Assembly (NCBI GenBank): GCA_016219425.1
Contig: JACRNB010000011.1
Coordinates: 124,001 to 188,000, forward strand
Length of the DNA: 64,000 bases
Direction: 5' to 3'
Source: Betaproteobacteria bacterium
Lineage (GTDB): Bacteria > Pseudomonadota > Gammaproteobacteria > Burkholderiales > Thiobacillaceae
Under the pieces are notes generated by a model. The model saw only the letters and a program-made list of their open reading frames with translations, did not search any database and was not told the DNA's origin. Positions 27,763 to 38,972 of the stretch are shown here, one piece after another (position 1 is the first letter of the stretch; every line of letters starts with the position of its first letter). The position numbers and the translations under genes are program-made.

Positions 27763-28155
27763 TCAATCGCCGAAAGTCACCAGACGGTCACACTGGATGC
27801 CGGCCTCGACCAGCTGTCCCAGACCCGAGATGCGGAAGGCAGGAGCAATATTGCTGGCATCCTTGCCCTGACGCTTGGCCTCGTTGTCATCCATCATGCC
27901 GCGCCGCTGCGCCGCCGCGATACACACCACCAGATCAAGGTTGTGTTCCTGAGCCAGAGCGCTCCAGCGGTTGACGATGTGACGGTCGTCCGCCGGGGGC
28001 ACGGTCAGGCGCGAGGCGTTGTTGACGCCATCGTGATAGAAGAACACGCGGAAGATCTCGTGCCCCTTGGCGAGACAGGCCTTGGCAAACAGGTAGGCGG
28101 AGTCCGACGCCTGATGCTGGTAGGGCCCTTCGTTAACCAAAATACCGAATTTCAT
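27763..28155 (-). CDS. dsrE: DsrE / TusD-family sulfurtransferase subunit
   Basis: MKFGILVNEGPYQHQASDSAYLFAKA; active-site-type LVVCIAAAQRRG. Confidence 0.94.
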   Translation of the reverse strand: MKFGILVNEGPYQHQASDSAYLFAKACLAKGHEIFRVFFYHDGVNNASRLTVPPADDRHIVNRWSALAQEHNLDLVVCIAAAQRRGMMDDNEAKRQGKDASNIAPAFRISGLGQLVEAGIQCDRLVTFGD

Positions 28156-28218
28156 TTGTATATCCCTATCTCCGAATAACTGAGCGGAAGACAACCCCGG
28201 CGCTGACCGGGGCGGCCA

Positions 28219-29292
28219 TCAGAAACGGATGTGAGCCGAAGCGTTCAGACTGCTGCGACCACCGCGCCAGTTATCCACGTGATACTTGGTGAACGGCAGA
28301 CCCGTCTTTTCGAAGAACGCAGGCCAACCGATACGGTCGATCCAGTCGTTCATGCGCTCCCACGGACGACCATCCGCCTTGTATGTGGCCAGGATGTTCT
28401 TGACCACAGCGCCCACTTCGGGCCAACGCGGGGCGTTGTTGGGCAGACCGGAGGCAACCAGCTTGTGGAAGGTGGGACGTGAGCGGGCGTTGGAGTTCTT
28501 GCCGCCGACCCAGATGGCGATCTTGGAATACTCGGGGTCGTTGATCTGCATCGGGGGGCACGGGGGGAAGCAGGCGCCGCAGCAGATGCACTTCTTCTCG
28601 TCCACTTCCAGGGAGGGCTTGCCGTTCACCAGGGCGGGACGAATCGCCGCGACCGGGCAACGGGCCACCACGGAGGGGCGCTCGCAGATGTTGGCCACCA
28701 GATCATGGTTGATCTTGGGAGGCTTGGTGTGCTGCACGACGATGGCGATGTCAGCCTGGCCGCCGCAGTTGATCTCGCAGCAGGAGGTGGACAGCTTGAC
28801 GCGGTTGGGCATCTCACACTTGACGAAATCATCGTACAAATCGTCCATCAGGGCCTTCACCACGCCGGAGGCGTCGGTGCCGGGGATGTCGCAGTGCAAC
28901 CATCCCTGGGTGTGGGCGATCATGGATACGGAGTTGGCGGTGCCGCCCACCGGGAAGCCGTTCTCGCTCAGGGTCTTGATCAGGGGCTCAACCTTGGCCT
29001 GCTCGGTGACCATGTACTCGATGTTGGAACGGGTGGTGAAACGCACATAACCGTCGGCGAACTGGTCGGCGATGTCGGCCAGCTTGCGGATGGTGTAGTG
29101 GTCCATCTGGCGCTGAGTGCCGGCCTTGACGGTCCAGATCTCGTCGCCATTCTCGGCGCGGTGATAAAGCACACCCGGTTTCGGATGGGAGTGGAAATTC
29201 CACTTCCCATAGTTCTTCTTCATCACGGGGTGCATGTAGGGCATCGGGTCCGGGGTACCGGATTCGATGGTTTCGTGAGTCCTTTCAGCCAT
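28219..29292 (-). CDS. dsrB: Dissimilatory sulfite reductase beta subunit (oxidative type inferred from operon)
   Basis: STSCCEINCGGQADIAIV, CICCGACFPPCPP; downstream of dsrA. Confidence 0.96.
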   Translation of the reverse strand: MAERTHETIESGTPDPMPYMHPVMKKNYGKWNFHSHPKPGVLYHRAENGDEIWTVKAGTQRQMDHYTIRKLADIADQFADGYVRFTTRSNIEYMVTEQAKVEPLIKTLSENGFPVGGTANSVSMIAHTQGWLHCDIPGTDASGVVKALMDDLYDDFVKCEMPNRVKLSTSCCEINCGGQADIAIVVQHTKPPKINHDLVANICERPSVVARCPVAAIRPALVNGKPSLEVDEKKCICCGACFPPCPPMQINDPEYSKIAIWVGGKNSNARSRPTFHKLVASGLPNNAPRWPEVGAVVKNILATYKADGRPWERMNDWIDRIGWPAFFEKTGLPFTKYHVDNWRGGRSSLNASAHIRF

Positions 29293-29369
29293 ACTTCTCT
29301 CCAACTTTTCTGTGAGATTGGAAATTTGTCGCGCCGGTCCGGCCTTGCAGCCGGACCAACATCGTCCTG

Positions 29370-30668
29370 TTAGGCAGCCGCCTTACGCTCGAACCACTTG
29401 GCCGCCTCTTCGTCCCAGCCGTCGGTACGCACGTAGGGGTTGGTACGGGGATGAACGATCATGTTGGGGTCCACTTCCAGGCCGATGCCTTCCAGGAAGT
29501 TGACCAGACCGATACGCTCGATCATCTCGCCGGTACGCTCGTGCTCCAGCGCGTTTTCCGCGAAGAAGTCGAGGATGGTGCGGGACAGGTCGTTCAGCTT
29601 CTCGAAGTCCTCGTCGGACTCCATCTTCATGAACGGAATCACCACGGTACCCATGGAGGCGCCGATCTTCAGCACGCTCTTGCCGCCCACCAGGATGGTC
29701 ACGCCCTTGTCTTTACCGGGCAGCAGCGCGCCGGGCATGACATTCAGGCAGTGCATGCAGCGCACGCAGTTGTGGTTGTCGATCTCCAGGCAGTTCGCAT
29801 CGGACACCGCCACCTTGGTGACACCCTCGCCAGCGGCAACGCCATCGTTCTTGACCAGACGGATGGCGCGGGTGGGACACATGCTGACCACCATGTTGGT
29901 CAGGTCTTCCACGCTGTGGGCAGCCATCCATTCGCGGGCGATCTTCTCGTCCGCGCGGATGCTGTCACGCCAGGTGCCGATGGTGGCCATGTCGGAACGC
30001 TGGATGGAGTTCACGCAGTCGTTCGGGCAGCCGGAGAACTTGAACTTGAACTTGTACGGCAGCGACGGACGGTGCATGTCGTCGATGTTGTTGTTGATGA
30101 CCACACGCAGGGCGCGGGCCTCGTCGTAGCAGGACATCTCGCAACGGGCGGCGCCGACGCAGGACATGGAGGTGCGCAGCGCGGGGCCGGCGCCACCCAG
30201 ATCGAAGCCCATCTCGTTGAACTTGTCGAAGGAACGCTGCACGTCACCGGTCTTGATGCCTTGCAGCATGATGTCGCCGGACTGGCCGTGGAAGGCGATC
30301 AGGCCGGAGCCGCCGGTTTCCAGCCAGGCGTCGCACATCTGGCGCAGCAGGTCGGAGGTGTAGTGCATGCCGGCGGGGGGCATGATGCGCAGGGTGTGGA
30401 ACTCAGCCGCCTCGGGGAACAGGGGCTTGTGGTCCGCGCCCTTGAGTTCGGTGAAGCGGGGGATCACGCCGCCGCCGTATCCGACGACGCCCACAGTACC
30501 GCCCTTCCAGTAGCCGAAGCGGGTCTTGTAGGAGGTTTCCAGCTGGCCCATCAGATCGACCATCATGTCGTTGTCTTTAGCCAGGCGCTTGAGACCTGTC
30601 ACGAAGGAAGGCCACGGGCCCTTTTCCAGTTCGTCCAGGTTGGGCGTATCAACCATTTGTTTAGCCAT
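29370..30668 (-). CDS. dsrA: Dissimilatory sulfite reductase alpha subunit (oxidative type inferred from operon)
   Basis: MSCVGAARCEMSCYDEA, FKFSGCPNDCVNSI, NCVRCMHCLNVMP. Confidence 0.96.
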   Translation of the reverse strand: MAKQMVDTPNLDELEKGPWPSFVTGLKRLAKDNDMMVDLMGQLETSYKTRFGYWKGGTVGVVGYGGGVIPRFTELKGADHKPLFPEAAEFHTLRIMPPAGMHYTSDLLRQMCDAWLETGGSGLIAFHGQSGDIMLQGIKTGDVQRSFDKFNEMGFDLGGAGPALRTSMSCVGAARCEMSCYDEARALRVVINNNIDDMHRPSLPYKFKFKFSGCPNDCVNSIQRSDMATIGTWRDSIRADEKIAREWMAAHSVEDLTNMVVSMCPTRAIRLVKNDGVAAGEGVTKVAVSDANCLEIDNHNCVRCMHCLNVMPGALLPGKDKGVTILVGGKSVLKIGASMGTVVIPFMKMESDEDFEKLNDLSRTILDFFAENALEHERTGEMIERIGLVNFLEGIGLEVDPNMIVHPRTNPYVRTDGWDEEAAKWFERKAAA

Positions 30669-30931
30669 CTGTGTTTCTCCTTGAAGTCTCGAACGAGTCA
30701 TCACAACCGTGCACTTTCCAGAGGCGCTCAACGAGACGGCGCCATGGACCAAGTGGATGCATATTAGGGAGCGCTTATCCTGCCAACCATCATTCCGATG
30801 GAGTAAGCATGTATTTCACTCGGGTAAGCCCACCCTACCCTTTCGGGTAGTGCCAGCTATCCCATGCCGGTAATGCCAATACCTGACCGGGGATGTCAGA
30901 TTATCAGCCTATCAACACATGCTAATGGATT

Positions 30932-31171
30932 ATGGATCACATCACCTCGCTGGCGAAATTCCGAAATCCTTATGGCAACCAGGAAATCGAGTTGCAGGAG
31001 GTGCGCTATGAGGCCGGCGGCACCCCCATGATGCGGCTGCGCATCCGCGAGCGCGGCGCACGTTTCACCATCTTCGACATCGACCCCGTCACGGCCCGAT
31101 ATTGGGCTGGGGAGATGAAGCAATGGGCCGACCCCCTGGCGGACTCCGCACCGCCGCCCCCTTTGGAATGA
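30932..31171 (+). CDS. Uncharacterised 79-aa protein, first gene of divergent operon
   Basis: Complete ORF MDHITSLAKFRNPYGNQEIELQEVRYEAGGTPMMRLRIRERGARFTIFDIDPVTARYWAGEMKQWA; 3-nt gap to next gene. Confidence 0.75.
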   Translation: MDHITSLAKFRNPYGNQEIELQEVRYEAGGTPMMRLRIRERGARFTIFDIDPVTARYWAGEMKQWADPLADSAPPPPLE

Positions 31172-31174
31172 GCC

Positions 31175-31825
31175 ATGCGCCTGTTTAGCCCCGAGTGGGA
31201 AGCCATCAAGGAATTCGACACGCAGGCCCAGGTGCGCGAGGCCCAGTTCGATCTCGCCGGGCGGCAACTCCCTGCGGATCATGGTCTCGTCCTGCATGAA
31301 GCCTTGTGCGCCCGCCTGCCCTGGCTGGCTGACACCCCCGGCGCCGGCGTACACCCCATCCAGGGAGAGGACAACGGCGCCGGGGCGCTGGTGATCGGAC
31401 GCCGCACCAAGCTGACCCTGCGCCTGCCCATCCAGCGCATGGCGGATGCTGCGGCCCTGTGCGGCGCTCGTTTCGACCTGGGCAACGGCCCCATCACGGT
31501 CGGCGCGCTGAAGGAACGCCCGCTGATGCCCTGCGCCTATCTCTATTCCCATTTCGTCGATCTGGGGATGGCGGACGAGGTGGAGTTCCTTGCCGAAGCG
31601 CGCCGCCATCTGGATGCGATGGCGCTGCCGGGCGGACTGATCCCCGGCAAGCAACGTAAAATGCGCGTTCCCCGCGGGGAGATCGTGGGATACAGCCTGA
31701 TGCTGCACGACATCTCCCTGGCCCAGTCCATCACGCTGCAAGAGCAAGGCCTGGGCGGCTATCGTGGTCTGGGATGCGGCCTTTTCATACCGCACAAATC
31801 CATCAAGGAAGTCATTGCGGGCTGA
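31175..31825 (+). CDS. Cas6/Cmx6-like RAMP protein (resembles type I-MYXAN Cas6), orphan
   Basis: LPADHGLVLHEALCARLPWLADTPGAGVHPI N-terminal block and C-terminal G-rich loop LQEQGLGGYRGLGCGLFIPHKSI. Confidence 0.8.
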   Translation: MRLFSPEWEAIKEFDTQAQVREAQFDLAGRQLPADHGLVLHEALCARLPWLADTPGAGVHPIQGEDNGAGALVIGRRTKLTLRLPIQRMADAAALCGARFDLGNGPITVGALKERPLMPCAYLYSHFVDLGMADEVEFLAEARRHLDAMALPGGLIPGKQRKMRVPRGEIVGYSLMLHDISLAQSITLQEQGLGGYRGLGCGLFIPHKSIKEVIAG

Positions 31826-31865
31826 CCAGCCCGTCTCATTCTCAACCTGCCTAAAGGAGCAAACC

Positions 31866-32198
31866 ATGGGATACATCGTCAACGGCGAAGAACTTGAAAC
31901 AGACGAAGACGGCTTTCTGGTGGAAGCCAACTTCAGCGACGACGTGGTGCCGGTCATCGCCGAAGCTGAAAAGATCACGCTCACCGACCTGCACTGGCAG
32001 GTGGTTCGTTTCATGCGTGAGCGCTACCAGGAAGACGGCCACACCCCCAACTTCCGCAACATGCTCGCCATGCTGTCCGAGGAAGACGATAGCCAGGACT
32101 GGAAAAAGGTGCTGTACGAACTCTTCCCCCTGCAACCCAACCGCCAGTCCGCCAAGGTCGCCGGCATGCCCAAACCCTTCGGCAAGGGCGGGTACTGA
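31866..32198 (+). CDS. DsrC/TusE-family paralogue lacking both C-terminal cysteines
   Basis: MGYIVNGEELETDEDGFLVEANFSDDVVPVIAEAEKITLTDLHWQVVRFMRERY...SAKVAGMPKPFGKGGY. Confidence 0.92.
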   Translation: MGYIVNGEELETDEDGFLVEANFSDDVVPVIAEAEKITLTDLHWQVVRFMRERYQEDGHTPNFRNMLAMLSEEDDSQDWKKVLYELFPLQPNRQSAKVAGMPKPFGKGGY

Positions 32199-32201
32199 GC
32201 T

Positions 32202-32270
32202 GTAGGAGCCGGCTTGCCGGCGATATGCGTGACGGCCCATCGGCCTGATCGCGGGCAAGCCCGCTCCTAC
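32202..32270. repeat. REP-like paired palindrome (gtaggagc...gctcctac)
   Basis: gtaggagccggcttgccggcgat ... atcgcgggcaagcccgctcctac. Confidence 0.8.
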
Positions 32271-32281
32271 CCCCCTACACC

Positions 32282-33133
32282 ATGTTCTCCAACACCCTCG
32301 TCACCACCGAAGACCTCGCCGCGCACCTGGACGACCCGCAGTGGGTCGTACTGGACTGCCGCTTCACCCTGACCGACAGCACAGCGGGTCGGCAGGCCTA
32401 CCTCAAAGGACACATCCCCGGCGCGCGTTACGTGCATCTGGATGAAGACCTGTCCGCCCCCATTACCGACGCCACCGGACGCCACCCCCTGCCCGACCCC
32501 GCCGCCTTTGCCGAACAGGTCTGCGCCTGGGGCATTGGCGTGAACAAGCAGGTGGTGGTCTATGACGACAGCTTCGGCGCCATGGCCGTGCGCGCCTGGT
32601 GGATGCTGCGCTGGCTGGGCCACCCCGGCGTCGCCCTGCTCGACGGCGGCTACCCCAAGTGGCTGCGCGAAAAACGCCCCGTCACCCCCGACCTGCCGAC
32701 GCCGCACAAGGCCAGTTGCGCCTGTCTGCCGGAACCCTCCCAGATCGTCGATGCCGACACCGTGTTGCGCGCCTCGCGCAGCGGCGACGCCCTCCTCATC
32801 GACGCCCGCCCGGAGCGCCGCTTCAGCGGCGAATTCGAACCCCTGGACCCGGTCGCCGGCCACATCCCCGGCAGCATCAACTGGTCGTTCGAAGAAAACC
32901 TCGACATCGACGGCACCTACATGCCGCCCGAGGCCCTGCGCGAAAACTTCCAGGCCCTGCTCAAGGGCCGCGCCCCCTGGCAGGTGATCCACACCTGCGG
33001 CTCCGGCGTCACCGCCTGCCACAACCTGCTCGCCATGGAGATCGCCGGCCTGCCCGGCTCGCGCCTCTACCCCGGCTCCTGGAGCGAATGGATTCGCGAC
33101 CCCTCCCGCCCCGTCGCCACCGGAGAACAATAA
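32282..33133 (+). CDS. Two-domain rhodanese / 3-mercaptopyruvate sulfurtransferase-like
   Basis: Active-site loop CGSGVTAC, GHIPGARYVHLDEDLS, YDDSFGAMAVRAWWMLRWLGH. Confidence 0.94.
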   Translation: MFSNTLVTTEDLAAHLDDPQWVVLDCRFTLTDSTAGRQAYLKGHIPGARYVHLDEDLSAPITDATGRHPLPDPAAFAEQVCAWGIGVNKQVVVYDDSFGAMAVRAWWMLRWLGHPGVALLDGGYPKWLREKRPVTPDLPTPHKASCACLPEPSQIVDADTVLRASRSGDALLIDARPERRFSGEFEPLDPVAGHIPGSINWSFEENLDIDGTYMPPEALRENFQALLKGRAPWQVIHTCGSGVTACHNLLAMEIAGLPGSRLYPGSWSEWIRDPSRPVATGEQ

Positions 33134-33134
33134 C

Positions 33135-33722
33135 GTGGTCAAACCCGTCCGCATCCGCACCACCTGGTTCAAAAAGGAAGGCGAACGCCCGGCGGAAGAA
33201 ACCGCCTCCGTCCTTGCCTCCACCCTCTGGCGCCTGGCCGACAAGGCGGTGGACAACCTCTCCCGCGCCGACTACGACATCGTCACCCCCCAACGCGGCT
33301 TCCGCATCCTGGGAGAACTGACCTGTTTCCTCGCCCACTATGTCGATCGCCTGTTGTATGGCCGCGTGAGCGACGCCGCACGGGCGGAGATGGTCACCGC
33401 CACCGCCCTGCAACTGGCCGGAATCATGGAAGAAAACATCCTCGACTTCACCGGCGGCCAGAAAGACCCGGAATACGACTACAAGCAGGGCTACATCGAC
33501 CTCATCAACACCCGCTCCACCGACTACTCCGAGTTCGAGTTTCCGCCCGACAAGGCCAGTTACCAGGCCCTGCGCTTCCTCTCCCTGCAAATCCGCGACG
33601 TGATGGAAGACAGCGACAAGAGCTGGATTCAAGACCAGCTCATGGACATCGAGATACCGGAAATGATGGGCGCCACCAAAAAAGCGATGGACGGCTTCTT
33701 CCCGCCCCCGGCCACCTCATGA
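33135..33722 (+). CDS. Uncharacterised protein (GTG start)
   Basis: Complete ORF abutting rhodanese and overlapping the next gene by ATGA. Confidence 0.75.
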   Translation: MVKPVRIRTTWFKKEGERPAEETASVLASTLWRLADKAVDNLSRADYDIVTPQRGFRILGELTCFLAHYVDRLLYGRVSDAARAEMVTATALQLAGIMEENILDFTGGQKDPEYDYKQGYIDLINTRSTDYSEFEFPPDKASYQALRFLSLQIRDVMEDSDKSWIQDQLMDIEIPEMMGATKKAMDGFFPPPATS

Positions 33723-34681
33723 TCCCCGCCGACAGCCCCTTCCACCCCGACAACGACACCGCCTACCAAGCCTGGCGCGACGCCAAACTGGCGAACTACC
33801 CGACGCGAGGCGAAGACCTCATCGTCCCGGTGCGGGACTTCCGGCAACTGAGCGATGCCGAATACGCCGCCCTCTGGCAACGCATCGCCAAGACCAACAT
33901 GGCCATCTACGCGGTGGAGAACCACGACCCGCTGGACAAGGACATCCCGCGCCTCCTCGGCGCCCAGTTCGGCCTCACCCATCTCGACCCCAACTGGCTC
34001 GCGGACGAAGACGGCATCACCAGCCTCACCCCCCGGGACGAAGACGCCAGCGCCCCGGATGAACGCACCCCCGGCGTGGACCCCGGCAAGCGCGGCGACT
34101 ACATCCCCTACACCCACCACCGCATCCGCTGGCACACCGACGGCTACTACAACCCGCCCGAGCGGCGCATCCTCGCCATGGGCCTGCACTGCGCCCGCCA
34201 GGCCGACAGCGGCGGCGAGAACGACCTCTACGACCACGAACTCGCCTACATCGCCCTGCGCGACGCCCACCCGGACCACATCCGCGCCCTCATGGCCCCG
34301 GATGCCATGACCATCCCCGCGCGGGTGGACGAAAGCGGCCAGGCCCGCCCGGACGAGACCGGCCCCGCCTTCCTGGTGCATGAAAACGGCCTGCACCTGC
34401 GCTACACCGCCCGCACCAAGAGCATCCGCTGGAAGGACGACGCCCCCACCCGCGCCGCCCTCCAGGCCCTGGACGACCTGCTGGCCTCCCACCCCTTCGG
34501 CGCCTACACCCTGCGGATGCAGCCCGGCATGGGCCTGCTCTGCAACAACGTCCTGCACACCCGCGCCGGCTTCACCGACCGCCCCGAGCACCGGCGTCTG
34601 CTCTACCGCGCCCGCTACCACGACGCCCTGAAACGACTTGCCGCCTGCCCGCCCCAGGGGCCGACGGAGGCGATGCCATGA
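33719..34681 (+). CDS. TauD/TfdA-family Fe(II)/2-oxoglutarate dioxygenase
   Basis: HTDGYYNPPERRILAMGLHCARQADSGGENDLYDH and CNNVLHTRAGF. Confidence 0.85.
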   Translation: MIPADSPFHPDNDTAYQAWRDAKLANYPTRGEDLIVPVRDFRQLSDAEYAALWQRIAKTNMAIYAVENHDPLDKDIPRLLGAQFGLTHLDPNWLADEDGITSLTPRDEDASAPDERTPGVDPGKRGDYIPYTHHRIRWHTDGYYNPPERRILAMGLHCARQADSGGENDLYDHELAYIALRDAHPDHIRALMAPDAMTIPARVDESGQARPDETGPAFLVHENGLHLRYTARTKSIRWKDDAPTRAALQALDDLLASHPFGAYTLRMQPGMGLLCNNVLHTRAGFTDRPEHRRLLYRARYHDALKRLAACPPQGPTEAMP

Positions 34682-34706
34682 GCCGGCGCGTTTCGCTCTG
34701 GCGCGG

Positions 34707-35780
34707 TCAGTGTCCGTGACGGTGATGCACATCCGGGAAATGGGCGTGCATGTGGCGGATCGGCGCGTGCCCATGCGGGTGGCTATGGGGCTCACGCCCA
34801 TCCCAGGCGAAATCGTGTTCATGCTGGTGATGTTCGTCGTGCACATGGGCATGTTCATGTCCCAACGGCTCATGCGTATGCGTGTGCGCGTGGCGTTCGG
34901 TCAGATGCAGCCAAACGCCGACGCCCATCAACAGGACGGCCAGCCAGAAAGAGGCCGACGTGGCCTCCCCCAGAAACGGAATGGCGATGGCGGCCCCGAT
35001 GAAGGGCGCGGTGGAGAAATACGCGCCGGTGCGGGCCGTACCCAGATGCCGTAGCGCGACGACAAACAGCGACAGGCTCGCGCCATAGGCGAACAATCCC
35101 AGCAGCAAGGCGGCGCCGATGCGGCCAGGGTCTGGCCAGACGGCGCCGTGCGCCAGGGCCAGCATCAGGTTGACCGAACCGGCGGCGAGCCCCTTCAGCG
35201 AGGCCAGCCAGCTTGCATCGACCAAAGCGACTCGGCGCGTCAGGTTGTTGTCGACGGCCCAGGCGAAACAGGCGCCCAACACGGCCAGTCCCGGGCCGAT
35301 TTCACCCAGCGCCGCGCCATCCCAACCGTCGGCAGGCCCGCTCAACACAACCGCCCCCGCGACGATGGCCGCCATGCCCAGGGCGATGCGCCGGTCGACG
35401 TTTTCCCGGAACACGAACCAGGCCAACAACGCGGTGAACACCGCCTCGGCATTCAACAGCAACGACGCCCCGGATGCCGGCATACCAGCCAGGCCGGTCA
35501 TCAGGAGCGCCGGCCCGATCACGCCCCCGCTACAGATCGCACCGATCAGCCAGGGCCATTCCGCGGTCGGCAGACGCACGACCGGCATCCTGCGTAACCG
35601 CCGGTACAGCCACAGGCCCAGGCCGGAGCCGAGATACAACAGGCCCGCCAGCAACCAGGGATCGACCGCCGCCAACAACGCCTTCGCCAACGGCGCGCCG
35701 GCCCCGAACAACAGGGCCGCCCCCAACGCGGCGGGGATGCCGGGTTGGCGGAGGCCGCGCCGCCAGATGGCCATCACCAT
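34707..35780 (-). CDS. EamA/DMT-family transporter with very His-rich C-terminal tail
   Basis: 10-TM-like hydrophobic pattern; tail HAHTHTHEPLGHEHAHVHDEHHQHEHDFAWDGREPHSHPHGHAPIRHMHAHFPDVHHRHGH. Confidence 0.85.
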   Translation of the reverse strand: MVMAIWRRGLRQPGIPAALGAALLFGAGAPLAKALLAAVDPWLLAGLLYLGSGLGLWLYRRLRRMPVVRLPTAEWPWLIGAICSGGVIGPALLMTGLAGMPASGASLLLNAEAVFTALLAWFVFRENVDRRIALGMAAIVAGAVVLSGPADGWDGAALGEIGPGLAVLGACFAWAVDNNLTRRVALVDASWLASLKGLAAGSVNLMLALAHGAVWPDPGRIGAALLLGLFAYGASLSLFVVALRHLGTARTGAYFSTAPFIGAAIAIPFLGEATSASFWLAVLLMGVGVWLHLTERHAHTHTHEPLGHEHAHVHDEHHQHEHDFAWDGREPHSHPHGHAPIRHMHAHFPDVHHRHGH

Positions 35781-35816
35781 GGCATCAACCCGCGTTCACG
35801 GTTTCGGGCGGAAGAA

Positions 35817-38960
<3,144 letters not shown>

Positions 38961-38972
38961 GACAGGCTCCTG

